Assembly: GCA_900618795.1 (NCBI GenBank)
Contig: UYJD01000009.1
Coordinates: forward strand, 124,001-188,000
Length of the DNA: 64,000 nt
Reading direction: 5' to 3'
From: Cyanodermella asteris
Taxonomy: Eukaryota; Ascomycota; Lecanoromycetes; Ostropales; Stictidaceae
Shown piece by piece: positions 30,830 to 43,217 of the stretch; within the stretch, counting starts at the first letter, position 1, and the number at the start of each line of letters is the position of its first letter. Both the position numbers and the translations under genes were made by a program. Under the pieces are notes generated by a model, which had not been told where the DNA came from, did not search any database, and saw nothing but the letters and a program-made list of their open reading frames with translations.

Positions 30830-31359
30830 GCCACTGTCTTAGGTCTAGTAAAGGATTATCGCTTGCATTTTCTGGGAGTATTGATTAAGTCGTCGATACC
30901 CCCTCTCCGCGTTGTCATGTCTGATGAAATTGCACAAGGTTGCTGGACAATTGATTGAACGTTCGGTTCAATGGAATGTTATTTTGAATTATAGACGATA
31001 CGCTATTATGATGAGCCTCGACAAGGCCACTGGAAATCAAGAAATTGTCGTTATCCTTTCCCGTCGATCTTTGATTTTGGTATGGGTCCTTATCTGAACA
31101 CAGTCTCTGCCATACAGGAGGAGCTTTCAGAAAGTCGTAGAGTGAATTTGCACCGCGGACGGTAGGTGACGTTGCGCGGTGCCAGTAGAACGTAAGCCGT
31201 GCCGTATTTATAGGCGATTTTCATTGTCGCAGCGAATGTGTAGGTAATTTCGATCAGATCATCTGATAAGCTGCGACGGTGTTCATTTATTACAGTCTTT
31301 ACAGTAGAAATGCATGCTGCCGACATGATCAGGCTCATTTTGTGACAAGCTTAGGGTTT
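30830..31359. other. Transition from gene to AT-rich island
   Basis: About 530 bp containing the 3' flank of the ubiquitin-like-domain gene. GC content falls progressively from here into the island. I see no gene; a minus-strand frame at 31,090-31,338 looks like chance. Confidence 0.5.
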
Positions 31360-34300
31360 TACAACGGCAAATCTTCTAGCATACACAGCACTACTTTCTG
31401 TGACATTCCGTATTAAACTTACTTTGTACATTGTTAGAATACGTAGAATAGAGCTTATGATACGTGAAAGTCTGTGCTTTGACAGCACACTATACAGCTG
31501 AGTCTACTATTAAAACTTTTTAGTGGCGTGTTTTGTAGTTACTACAACAAGGTCATGATCAGGATCTTCAAGTTAAAAGAAGCTCCAGTATGCTTCCATA
31601 AATTTCAAAGCTTTTACTGAGTAATTTTTCTTGACAAAAATGGTTTTTTTTAATGGAACTTGCATTGACAATATAGTAGCAATGTTTTCTAAAATGTAAG
31701 CTGCTTAGTGTTAAGAACAACATATTTCAAGTAAAAAGTACACTGATTCCTCACCTGACAATTTCGTTTTTGAAAAACTAATTTTATATTACAATTATAG
31801 AGCCATAGGAGTAAAACCAAAGCATTTTAAAAAGTGTCTAGCCGTCTCACGCAATCCTCTTGTAACGTTACTATAAAAATAATAGTAAAGTATTGTAGTA
31901 AGTTATATTACAATATCCTAATAAGAGGCACAAGCTATAAAATTCTTGTAAATGATATCACTATGTAACTTTATCTATAAACAAAATGAAAAAAACATTC
32001 TAGATAAGCACTCTCGCTTTGGAACGCGGAAATGAAGATGCGATATTATGAGTCTTACTCTTGTACAAGTAGCAGTCTTGCTAAGGACCTGTGCTACTAT
32101 TACACATTGTTGCCACAAGTACTTTAGTGTGAATACTTTGACATGGCTTATTGCCACGGTCATAACTTAATGATCTTGCATAATAATTGTAATATGAGGC
32201 CTGTGATACGTAGTTTCAGAGCATTATAACGGGGCATAAACGCTTATCACACAGTTACTTGCAATACGGTGTAATTGGCTTGCCAAAAAAAAAACCCCTC
32301 CCATACTAAATCGTATCATTGAAACTGAGAAGAAGATTTTAGTGGACTTTATTGGAAAGTTAAGAACCAACATAGATGTTTCTAATAGTCCTAGTAGTAA
32401 AGCTACTTGATAAACTAGTTGATAAAGAGAAGTTAATAAGGTTAAAATAAAGTATCAATTAGCGTTAGATTATATTGGGTTAGCCGTAGCTAAGAAAGCT
32501 TTGATTGCTACCGATATAATTCTTATTAAGGCAAATTTGCCGAGGTCTATAGAGGTTGTATAAGTGCCCGGTTATCTAGCAATTTCAAACTATCAATTAC
32601 AATGAAAGTATTCGTTAAGCTTCATGGCTGCTTTTGTTGAAGCTGGTTATATCAACCACAAATAATCTTTTATTGCCAGCCCTTACATGGCTAAGTAATA
32701 TGAAAGTATATAGATATATTTGGGTAAATATCAGGCATTATTGCAGCACTGGAGGTGACTACTTATCGATTGCTAAGAACTATAATGTCAAGGGAGTAAC
32801 AAGATAGTATTCAGCATAGAAGTGGTCATTGCCTATTATGGCCACGGCATTGTTGCAATTCTTTAACAACGTAGAAAAAGACCAGTGATTTAACATTGGT
32901 AAATGCTCTAGGACTTTAATTACGCATTATTTATAGAGTACTGTAGGATTGCGATAATACAATTTCCTAGCTACAGTGAGGTAGTGAATGCTTCTAGACT
33001 GTTTAACAATTATTAGAACAAGTATTGTCGTAGTATTTTCTCAGCGATACTGGCATTATATTAGGGCTCTAGGGACTGATAAAATTACTCTTGCGCTATT
33101 ACAAACTACAGTCACCATCAGATTTAATAATAACACAATAAAGTATCAAAGACTCATAGAAGTCTAGCGATAGAAGGTTTCACCGAAGCTTAAGTCAAGT
33201 ACTTCTTTAAGTAATCATAGTGGAAAGCCTCACTAGATATGCTGGAGTGACTACAATTAGTTCTGTAGCTGAAGTGAAAAATAAAGATAGTAAATCCTTG
33301 GCTGCATCCAAATTTAAGTCAGTATACAGCAGAAATATCTTCCTCATTAGCGAGCTCAATCTATGCAGATTCAACTACACTACATATTTCATTAAGTCTG
33401 TGCTTAAGTTTATCAATTATCACATTGATATTGCCGCATCGTTCTGAAGTTTTTTTTAAGTTTTTTTTTTGCAATATTTGTAGAGTCTAAGCGCGATGTT
33501 TACGAAGCTAAGTAGATTGTGGCATAACAAGTGAGCTAACTATGACGCAATTGCGATCAAATTTCACGATGAGAGCATACATTTCATAATGAAACAATCA
33601 AAGATTGCTTTTGAAAGAAATATTGCAGAGTCAATAGCGAGGCGTAACTTAAGCATCACAACATTACAATGTCAAGTCAATTAATGTAACTTTATACTTA
33701 CAATAGTATCTTCCACGCTCTATTGACGGCATATTAAGATTATTAGGTCAGGTATTATTAACTTACCTTAATTCATAAGCAAATCACAGTATACAAGGCG
33801 AATGAGCTTTGAATTTGAACGCCATGAGCTATAGTTGAGATAATACTTGAGTATCTGCTCGAATAACGAGATTTACTGTATTAAATGACAGTCTAGCTGT
33901 GTACTTGCGGGGCCAGACGAGATATAGCCCGATAGTCACATCACCGTAGTCTAATAATGATCTATTGATGACGCGGCTGCGACTACTGCGATAAAAACAT
34001 TACACTGCTGCAACATTGCTGCAATCTTATAGCATAATTAGGTTTCTCAATAAACTGTGGCAAGAAATTTGACAACTACTATCCTGTATAGGTCAAATGA
34101 AAGATTGTATCAGATTCTAATCATAACAAGCTTGTTTTGACAACATTTAAAGGCGTATGCAACGGCTTCTAGGACTTCAAATGGCACTTAAGACAGAATC
34201 ACTAAACGATACTACGTATCTAAGTTCACAAAGAGTCTGTTACAGCGTGGCATGACTTTAAAATCATGTGCAAGCAGATTTTGTTATGTCGTTGATCCTA

Positions 34301-35302
34301 CTTACTTCGCAAGGGTCGACAAGGTGAGTGCTTTTAGATTTAGATCACTTTAAGTGCAAGTAATAGTACGACAATCAGTCTGCAATAAAACTGTCGTCTG
34401 TAGATTATAATAGTCGGTGGAAAAAATCTATCATACTACTGCAGTATTACTGCAGCAAAGTACAAGAATGACAAGTTTTATTACTATTAAGCTACCATAG
34501 TGATGCAACATTTTCAGATTGTTAGCTCTGCAATATTGCATTGAGGTTGCAAAGGCTGTAAGGCTTCTCTGACTTGAAGTTCAATTTTAAAAGCGAGTGA
34601 GTATTACGCTTCAATCAAATAAGAAATGCTTGTAAATAGAAAACCATTGCGCTCTTTCTTATTTTTTTTTTTTTGTGATACTACGGTTATTTACACTATT
34701 TTGATAAAACATTGCTTAACTCTACTGCAACAAGACAGATCTTTTTGAATGAGCTGAACCTTTAATACTTCTACGATCGTATAATTACAGTGACGTATGT
34801 AGAATAGTCGTTGATTTCGCTTCTAACAAACAAGTGATCTTTTTTTTTAAAAGATACTCTTCGTTGTTGCAGTTGACAAAGATGGCTAGAACAACCCTGT
34901 AATGATGGCGCTGACTTTATAGTCTAGCTTAATATCTTGCTCGCTTTACATAGCTGATTTCGTTAATTGCTCTACATAGTAATTCTTCTTTACTAATGAT
35001 CAGAATGGAGTAAGCTTCGCATTGTGAAAGAGCTTTGCAAGGACTGCCGCACACTCATGCAACTTCAATGATTCAAATAGAATTTTCCGCCACTCGCTTG
35101 CAAGAATAGAAGCGTTTTCAATTCTGCGTTGACAAGTATTGTAACATCGTCACGTAAGTTAAGACCAAAGTACTTTAGACTAATTTACTTATTATGTCTA
35201 CAAGCTTTGATTTTAGCGTAATATATACTTATGATATCTCATCAATTTAAAACTGTAGGCTAGGCACTTTATCTGCTAAGATATAAACGCTTAGCCTATA
35301 TA

Positions 35303-35360
35303 CAGTAGTACCTCTATACTAAGAAAACATAAGTATTTGATCATTTGCTAAGTGAGCTTA
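35303..35360 (+). mobile_element. Pogo/Tigger-like transposon end (fragment)
   Basis: CAGTAGTACCTCTATACTAAG is preceded by TA (35301-35302) and followed by CATTTGCTAAGTGAGCTTA. The layout matches the terminal inverted repeat of pogo-type DNA transposons, which begin CAGTAG-ACCTC-ATA and insert at TA. I found no matching inverted end within the island and no transposase frame, so it would be a solo or decayed end. The match is from memory of the family consensus. Confidence 0.35.
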
Positions 35361-36654
35361 GCTAGTGTTTAGAAGTCAGCTGACCTGGCCTTGTTAGCTG
35401 CATATTTAGTAGAAGTGGTCTTATTAGTAGTCACAATGCTTATTGCAATGTTATATCTATTCTTTTCATATTATTCTTATGAGAATTGTACCAATGTGTC
35501 TTTGATGAGAATTGATGGTTGGGGTCTATCCCTCACTGGATTCATTGCATAGTCATGACCTCGCACACTATTATGCTACCTAGCTACATTTGCCGCTACT
35601 ACAGCATATGCAAAGGCTATAAAAAATAGTTGTGATCTAGCTTTCGCTATGAGTTCCTGAACTCAGTGACATCTCATAGAATCTTATTGCAATTCCTAGT
35701 GTATTAGACGTATCAACTCAAAGTGTTAGAACAAAAAGTCACAAAGAATTAGAAAGCTTTAAGAGCGTAGAAATAGCGCAATCATAATACGATTATAATA
35801 ACGCAACTAATTTGTTGCCATAATAATTTTGTTATACTTAACGTTATACTGCTCTAAGAATATCCAAGTGACGTCATAGTGCTTTTGTCATGTTGGAGTA
35901 ATAGTAAAGTCTAGTGCAAATCTAACGTCATAATGTCATGAGGCAGTTAGATCACTATTAGAAGTCAGATAACTGCATTCAATAACTGTGACAAGTTGTA
36001 GGATGAAATTTCGTCAGTAAAATATCACGTTGCAGTGTTACTATAGTTACACTTTTTTTTGATACAGTAGCCTTCCTATATAGAATACAACAGTTTAAAT
36101 CCAAATGAAATGTGCAAAGTATTAATCTACTAGTGATAGGTGACCGCTTTTTGCAATGATATGATTGCAATATTGTATAGCACTACTGCATCTCTTTACT
36201 TAGAAAGATCATGACAGTGGCTTTGTACAAACCTCAGCTCTCATCTTCTAGAATTTACTTATTCCGCCAATGATTATGTAATTGTTAATACTCATAGCAA
36301 GGCTTGGCTATGCAGAAGAGATCTGGCAAACGTAGTTTTACATTGCAATTTCAGGAAACCTTCTGGAAAACAAAACCTAGACTTTGTATTTTCCGCTTGC
36401 CCGGCGCTTGATCTCAAGTCTTTATAGTGTACTTGCCTCTTACTGCTGTAAATTTACTTGATTTTTTGACGATCATGACTCCTGTTCTGCTTTTAAAGCC
36501 AAGCACTGTAAATTGATGATCACTTTATTATAACACTGCATAATCTATTGCGCAACTATGACACTATGCTTTCTGAAGCAGTAAATTAGGTAACAAAGTA
36601 AATAGAAACTACTTTATACTGTATGCAACGTCTTTTTCATATATAAAGTACAAC

Positions 36655-36668
36655 ATGATGATGATGAT
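36655..36668. repeat. Short ATG trinucleotide repeat
   Basis: About four to five ATG/GAT units inside the AT-rich island; ordinary microsatellite. Confidence 0.6.
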
Positions 36669-38990
36669 TTATACTCCTACCGAGGCGTTACACGCCTATA
36701 AGGGAAAATATCTAATAATCGTGGCTCTGTGTAGCTTGCCTTGGAAACTCTCTGGAGAATAAAACCTCAGCCGTGTGCTTTACGCCTTCTTAGCGAAAGT
36801 ACAACATATAACGTCACATACCAGAAAGATGTTGTGGTTACTTTATCATAAGCATGAACTGAATATATGCAACAGCGGTCTAAAATTTGTCTCATTATCA
36901 CAATATAATCAGATGGTCTTTATTGCAGCTAGCAACGCGGCTGTGACTCTAAGTGGTCACTAGATAAATACTAGAAATAGTTGCAGTAGAACAAATGATG
37001 GTGTTGAAGCTCTAGAAACCGCTGTTAGCTGCTACGTATGGCGCAATATTGCCATGGAATTACTTACGGACTCGAGGAGATTATGGCGTCACAGTTGTGT
37101 AGCTGTTGCATGATAGTGACATTGAAGATCACATTGTAGTCCTACGTAATTCATGACATACAACTATAACATTATAGAAATAGTACGCAATGCTACGGTA
37201 ATATTGCCTTAGTAGTACGTGAGAATAGCTTAGAGAAATCCGGAAAAAATACTAACAGACCCTACCGTTAAAATCTTATCGAGGCGTTTACCGAGCTTAG
37301 AGCAGACCTAAAGGCTATAATATTTATAGGTAGCTACGTAACTTACCAGGATCTGGCTAGTAGCCCTATTAAACGAATCTAAAATGACTTTCTAGATCAG
37401 CTATATATTAGTCTATAAGCTCTTAGTAGGTGGCCACTTTTTGCTAAATTATTATATATGGATTGCGCAATATTGCAGCAATACTACAGCAATGTTGCCG
37501 TCACAAAGATCATAACACTGTATTAGAATAGACTTGCAACGCTGCAGCAACATTTGTACAATTGTAACGCTATCCTCTCCTCAGGCAGTAAGGTAGTGAA
37601 CTATTGTTTTAATGCCACTGCAGCATTGCGTACTTCCTTAGCTTTTTGCAATTTTCATGTGACATTTATTGTATAGATAAATTGAAAGTTCAAATACAAT
37701 ACGCCTAGCGTTGTTACAATCATAGAGCTAGAAAAGGTCCTAGAAAACCCAATTATCAAGAATGTAAATTGATATATAAAATGAAATATAGCATTACTAT
37801 CATTCTTATTTGCCTCTAATTCTACTAATTAGCCGTCAAGTGTTAGCTCTATCCTTGTTTTTATATATTTATTGAATTTACAATCATCATATCAGAATAT
37901 ATATAAAAATTTGTTCTATACTATTGTATATCCAACGCTATCTCTAGACTTTCTTATATCTTTATAGCACAGTTGCTATTGTCGACTTCTTATAGTGTTG
38001 TTTTATAATATATAACAACACTTAGAGTATATTATAAGCAAGTAACATTACGCCAAGCTCTTATAGCTCGACATAAATCACCTAATATACAATTTTTCAC
38101 TATGCTACTAGTAGTTTAGTTAGCTAGCTTACTTAGAAAGAAGCTAAAAATTGGTGTCAATCCGCATTGCTAGCGGCCTAGGAGCGTTTAATGATCACTC
38201 TATAATAGAAACAAACTCTTTAAAGAAACTTCATGCATTACTTAAAGTGTCTTTGTATTCTGTGTAACTGCAGCTTCTTATATATTATGTGACACTAGAT
38301 AGCGAACAATTATGTGGTCATTTATACTAAGTATGATAGGTTTTTTTTAAACTTTACAACGTATAATTCATTACATAGACTTGCCGATACTTTATCTACA
38401 TAGACCGCTATAAGTACTGCAGAATAGTAGATATTTCAATGCAGATACCGTACTTTACAGGTACTTAGTGAAGCACTACAGCTATACTATAGAAACATTA
38501 CTATGGAAAACATTCACTACTATCTCCTATTATTGTAATCAATTACTTTAGCACCTAGAGAAAATTGCCGCAACATCGCTCTAATATTGTAAATTTAATC
38601 CGACACAAATTTGAAGTTATTATAAGCGCAATACTACAGTACTAGTAAGATTACTTGTGTAATATCTTTTTAATATAGTGTGATCACTAGCAAATATTGT
38701 CGCCTTATCACTGCTTAGATTCGACTTTTTCTATTTTACTTTATTGAGTCTTATCTATTTTCCTTGTCAACAATAAGACAGTTAGCTATTGCATCTAATA
38801 TGTAGCTATTGAAGGCAATGACAGTACTTTATAGTCATTGTATGGTAAAGCACTAAGCATAAGAAATGGTAGCGATGAACTAGAAAATTACACGGTTAAG
38901 CAAGACAAAAACATTATTGTAGAACAACAATTTGTTGCAATGTTAACGCTAAAGCAATGGGCCCTATGATGTCCTCCTAAGCTGAATTGA

Positions 38991-39272
38991 GTGACGTTTT
39001 CTATTCTCTTTGTTGAAATCAGATTGGATATAAAGGAAACGCAGGAGTGAGATTGGTGCCCCTTGGTATCCCGACCTTAACAGCTAATGCCAGTTTGGAA
39101 CTTGCCAGTGTCTTTCCTAAGTGGAATGCCCTTTTTTTACACAACCTTAATTTCGATTTTAGTCAGACTCACCAACCAAGTCGAATTATTAGGAAACATG
39201 TCGCAAGCATTCTCAAGAGGTGCAGACTGTGCTTGGTTCGAGGAGTTCCAATTTGCATTGGCATGATTGCAA
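38991..39272. other. Right edge of the island, downstream of the ALDH pseudogene
   Basis: GC content recovers within about 50-100 bases. A 93-codon plus-strand frame starting at 39,047 has no family signal and runs antisense into the ALDH remnant. Nothing else seen. Confidence 0.5.
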
Positions 39273-40922
39273 CTAGCCTAACCCCACTTGCTGTGCCGGG
39301 GTCGGCATCTGCTTCCAGATGTGCTTGACCTGAGCACTGCAGTAGGCCAACTTCCCAGCCTTGCCCCACTCGCCTCCGATGCCACTCTCTTTATGCGGCG
39401 GGAAATACACGGCTGGGTTGACCATACCCATACTGTTGATCCAGACAGTACCGGTATCGATGCGGTCGGCTATGGCCTCTGCCTTCTTCAAGTCGGTGCC
39501 CCAAACCGATCCTCCGAGACCGCCGAGCGAGTCATTCGCCCGAGCAATAACATCATCCTCGCTGGACCACTTCAAGACGGGGACGATGGGACCGAATGCT
39601 TCCTCCTGTACCACTATCGAGTTTTCTGGCGGGTTTGCAATGATCGTTGGCTGGATGAAGTACCCTTTGCCGTCTTGCTCGTAACTTGTCGCGCTACCCG
39701 TCGCGAATGAGAGGTTGTTGTCCCGCGCATGAGCAAAGAACTCCTTGACCCGTTAAAACTGCATTTGATTCTGCACCAGGCCCATCAAAACACCCTCTTC
39801 ATCAGTTCTACCGACCTTCAGTTTGCCGACAGCCTCTTTCATCTTGGCAAGGAACGGCTCGTAGATCGACTCGTGCACGTAGATACGTTTCGTCGCCACA
39901 CAGACCTGGCCGGAAGTCATAAACGCGGCGAAAGCTACCTCGGGTGCAACTTTGTTGACATCGGCGTCTGGCATAGCGACGGCTACGTCGTTGCCGCCAC
40001 TGACTCAATTCAGTACGCAGGTCCGCAGTGAAAATAATCTTACGTACAGTTCTATTGTGACTCGCTTCAGAGTGGCCGCACACGCAGCCATGATTTTCTT
40101 CCCAGCAGCAGTCGAGCCTGTGAAGGAGATCTTGGCAATGTCTGGATGCTTGGTGAGATAAGGTCCGAGTCTATCCCTTCTGTCAGCGCAAGCTCACGCT
40201 CCCAAGGCTGATACTCACTTGTCGTCGCCGCTGAGAGCGGACACAACGCCAGGCGGATAGACCTTGTTCATGAGCTCAACGAGTTTGAGCGTCGTGTATG
40301 GTGTGTACGGTCTGCACAAGTTAGCGGAAGCAGTACGAGCAAGCATCGTACAGACGATGGTTTTATGATCACCGTGCAACCAGTAGCAAGCGCTGGACCC
40401 AGTTTTCCGGCACCCAGAAGCAAAGGGAAGTTCCAAGGACTTATGGCACCGACGACGCCGATCGGCTTATATGTTGTCTTGATGATCTTTTCTTCAGACT
40501 CATCGACCTCAACAGGCAGCTTGAATGTGTTTGGAAACTCAAGCCAACCAATAGACAGATCGACTTCCTGAGCTCCGAGAAGTCGCTGCTGGTTGTCAGA
40601 AAGTACCAAGCCTGTAGATTAAGTGGCTTACAGGCTTGCCTGTTTCTTTGCATAACAGGTCTGTAAGTTCCTTTTGATTCTCTCGATACAGCTTCAGGAA
40701 TTCTTGCATTTTGGCGAAGCGTTCCTCCTCTGTGGCTCGCGACCATGATACGAAGGCCTTCTTTGCCGCAGCAACAGCTTCATTCAGGTCCTGTTCCGAT
40801 GCGACGGGAACATCCCAGAGCTCCTCGCCATTCGAAGGGTCGACACCACGGTGGCTCGTCGAGGCACCGTGCTGTTTTCCATCGAAGATATTGTAGAACT
40901 TGGTGAAATCAACGGAAGACAT
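39273..40922 (-). pseudogene. Aldehyde dehydrogenase pseudogene (NAD(P)-ALDH superfamily)
   Basis: The parts of a full-length ALDH follow in order from ATG 40922 (MSSVDFTKFYNIF): cofactor-site [27 protein letters not shown], the general-base segment VTIEL-GGND, the catalytic cysteine in SGQVCVATKR, EEAFGPIVPV, and the C-terminal HKESGIGGEWGKAG. Exons are 40922-40632, 40611-40356, 40311-40219, 40170-40048 and 39999-39273; the last three introns (44, 48, 48 nt) splice cleanly. Two lesions stand out. Between exons 1 and 2 only a 20-nt GT..AG core remains (40631-40612), too short to splice, and its removal leaves the frames out of register. In the last exon a TAA (39753-39755) interrupts QMQF-RVKEFF. 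The normally conserved GPVQN also reads GLVQN. The AT-rich island begins about 280 bp past its end. Original substrate unknown; it could be a strain-specific null. Confidence 0.85.
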
Positions 40923-41942
40923 GATTGTTAAGTGAAGGAAATTCGCAATAGTCAACCGCAGTGACAGAAGAAATAGACAAAGTGAAGTATAAGACCCCGG
41001 AGCAAGCTCTTCATGCCGAGGATGACATAGCGTGCAGGTGAGCTCGGAGGCACTAGGAAGAGGGACAGACAGTCCGTTCCAGTGGAGAAATGTGGCATTG
41101 AGTCGGCGGGGTTGTTCAAGCAGTTTGATCTCAGCGGACTGGCTGAGGTGGTGTAAACCAGTGGCAGCGCATGGATGCAATGGATCTTGAGCGCTTATGA
41201 ATTCTGAGCTTACGATCATCACTTTTTGACAGACCGGAGAAGAATGCAGGTCATGGTGTGAACGACGAGGTTTTGGGCGTTCGACGTTGCTTCCGAAGGA
41301 AAGACCAGATGGAACTTCGATTTTACGAGGTGCGCATGGATGTCGAAACTCTAAATTTGAGCCGTCAATGAAGAGACGACGATCAGTCACCAAGACGGAT
41401 GACGTGCCGCGCCGTGCTCTTGGTACCTCCCTAGGTACTTACTTACCTACCTATCTCCCTACTGCTGGATGTAATGCCCGCCACATATTGTCGCGAACAC
41501 CGCTCGCGAGGAAGCAAACATCGTTATTGCTGCAGCTTCCAGACCAGAGCACCTCAGATCGCCCTAGCTCGATACCCGAGAGGTGCTATGCGTAAGAGAC
41601 CATGACCGTGCGCCGTGAGTCCGGCAGGGTTGGACGAGGTTGCTTGCATTCACCTTCAGCAAGGGCCAGTGCGTAGAGGCAAATGGCAAGCGTTACGGAA
41701 CACGACACCTGGCTTTGAAGACCCGCCTCACTTGTGCTTGTGTATCAGACATGTTTACTGCCGTTGCAGGACAGGTCGTTTGGGAACATTCGATACGCCC
41801 GCACACAGGTTACCGACGCCACGTCTAGAGCTTACAACTGTTTAGTGCTGCAGATCACATCGAAGGCAATGCATCAGACCTCAACTTCCTTGCCCGCTGT
41901 ATTCCTGGAAAGCTGTTCACGCCCGAACTTGCCGAGACTACG
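40923..41942. promoter_or_regulatory. Divergent intergenic region, ALDH remnant / glycosyltransferase
   Basis: About 1 kb between divergent start codons. It contains a short TACT/TACC-type tandem tract near 41,436-41,456. No credible gene; the small frames are non-coding in character. Confidence 0.5.
41436..41456. repeat. Short TACT/TACC tandem tract
   Basis: Degenerate four-base repeats (ACTTACTTACCTACCTATC); ordinary microsatellite in the intergenic region. Confidence 0.6.
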
Positions 41943-43217
41943 ATGCTTCTTCTTTTCTGTGCGCAGCGCAAATTAATTCTTCTCATTATCAGTGTCGCTC
42001 TCTCCGTCGTATCGCTGGGCTTGCTCCTAAGATCCCAGCAGACAGGCCCCGGTCCAAGGCACATGCCACAGTCGACCGACAACTATAGAATAGAGGAGAA
42101 TTTCGCCCGCGCGCAATGGTATTCCACTCCCTCAGACCTGCCTGAGATTCCTTCGTTCAATCAGCAATGGCAGACTGCACAAGCGGAGCCAGCTCCACTT
42201 ATGATTGGATTCACCCGTAACTGGCTCATTCTCCAGCAATGCGTCGTCAGCTATCTGACCGCTGGTTGGCCTGCGTCTTCCGTTTACGTTATCGATAACA
42301 CGGGAACAATGAATTCGAACCGCCAAGGGAAGCTTTCGCTCCAGAATCCATTCTACCTCAATCACCGTCGCCTAACCGAGGTCTTTGGCGTAAATGTGCT
42401 GACCACCCCTTCACTGCAGACCTTTGCGCAGCTGCAGAACTACATGATGTCAACGGCGTTAGAGCGAGGTTGGGACACTTATTTCTGGTCGCATATGGAT
42501 GTTGCTGTACTGTCTGATGAGACGTACACAGTCTTGGACGAGCCGGATCCTACAAGTCACCGATATTCTAACCTCTACGATCGAGCTGTACAGAAGCGCA
42601 TTGAATTGAGGAACAGAGAAAATTCGGACGAATACAAATGGGTAGCACATTGGTTTGCTTATGACCAACTGACACTCGTCAACCTCGCGGCATACTTGGC
42701 CGTCGGTGGGTGGGATCCCATGATTGACTATTACCAAACCGACTGCGACTTTCACGAACGTCTGTTCATGGCTGGATATGCCATCGATGAAAGTTCCATC
42801 GCCCTTGTTGCTAATATTGCCACAACACTGCCAGATCTCAGCGTCTTTTATCGGCGGATCGGATGGGAGGACCCGGGCTCAGATAGAGCGTCGGACTTTG
42901 GCCAAGAAGCGGAGAGAGGAGATCAAAGTTACTACAAATTGAGGGACGCTCTGGTCGAGCTCGCTCGTCAGAAGGCAGCTGACACGCCTCGAGGAGCGAA
43001 CTCTTGGCAACGAGCACAGCAAGGCGGACAAGGGGAGCCTTTCTACAAAGATGCAAAGGGCTTTGACGCTGGGCTCTGGTGGCATGTTGAACTGGGTCGG
43101 AAGATCTTTGCTGAGAAATGGGGTACCCGAGACTGTAATCTGCGCGAACAGGGTCTGAATGATAATGATGCGTGGAGAGTCAAGCACAACGGGTGGTGGA
43201 AGGTGACCGTGAGCTGA
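41943..43217 (+). CDS. Putative type II membrane glycosyltransferase (fungal)
   Basis: A 424-residue single-exon protein. A cytosolic stub of about 10 residues precedes one membrane segment (ILLIISVALSVVSLGLLL), the layout of a Golgi type II enzyme. The lumenal domain begins like a GT-A fold (PLMIGFTRNWLILQQCVVSYL, then VYVIDNTGTM). It has a possible metal-binding acidic site in FWSHMDVAVLSDE and a WDPMIDYYQTDCDFHERL segment. Such proteins are widespread in filamentous ascomycetes and usually labelled glycosyltransferase-like; donor and acceptor are unknown. Start ATG 41943 gives the shortest N-terminus before the membrane anchor. Confidence 0.72.
   Translation: MLLLFCAQRKLILLIISVALSVVSLGLLLRSQQTGPGPRHMPQSTDNYRIEENFARAQWYSTPSDLPEIPSFNQQWQTAQAEPAPLMIGFTRNWLILQQCVVSYLTAGWPASSVYVIDNTGTMNSNRQGKLSLQNPFYLNHRRLTEVFGVNVLTTPSLQTFAQLQNYMMSTALERGWDTYFWSHMDVAVLSDETYTVLDEPDPTSHRYSNLYDRAVQKRIELRNRENSDEYKWVAHWFAYDQLTLVNLAAYLAVGGWDPMIDYYQTDCDFHERLFMAGYAIDESSIALVANIATTLPDLSVFYRRIGWEDPGSDRASDFGQEAERGDQSYYKLRDALVELARQKAADTPRGANSWQRAQQGGQGEPFYKDAKGFDAGLWWHVELGRKIFAEKWGTRDCNLREQGLNDNDAWRVKHNGWWKVTVS

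Larger units (their letters stand above)
31360..38990. repeat. AT-rich gene-free island (probably degraded repeats)
   Basis: Composition changes sharply on both sides. A sample line (38,341-38,400) has 15 G/C of 60, whereas flanking genes are near half GC. No frame exceeds about 75 codons, and poly-T or poly-A runs of 8-13 bases recur. This is the usual look of repeats mutated by RIP (C-to-T change in duplicated DNA) and packed as heterochromatin. I cannot assign a family to most of it; fossil retroelement and DNA-transposon matter are both possible. Retained CpA/TpG sites are oddly common, often as GCA/TGC in motifs such as GCAATATTGC and TTGCAGCAA. No centromere or origin signature can be claimed from one block. 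Confidence 0.8.

Noticed and set aside
31360-38990. Centromere or replication origin in the AT-rich island
   Set aside because: AT-richness and lack of genes alone are not evidence; one 7.6 kb island of this kind is ordinary in fungi with RIP.
39047-39328. 93-codon plus-strand ORF at the island edge
   Set aside because: No family signal, and its 3' part is antisense to the ALDH remnant.
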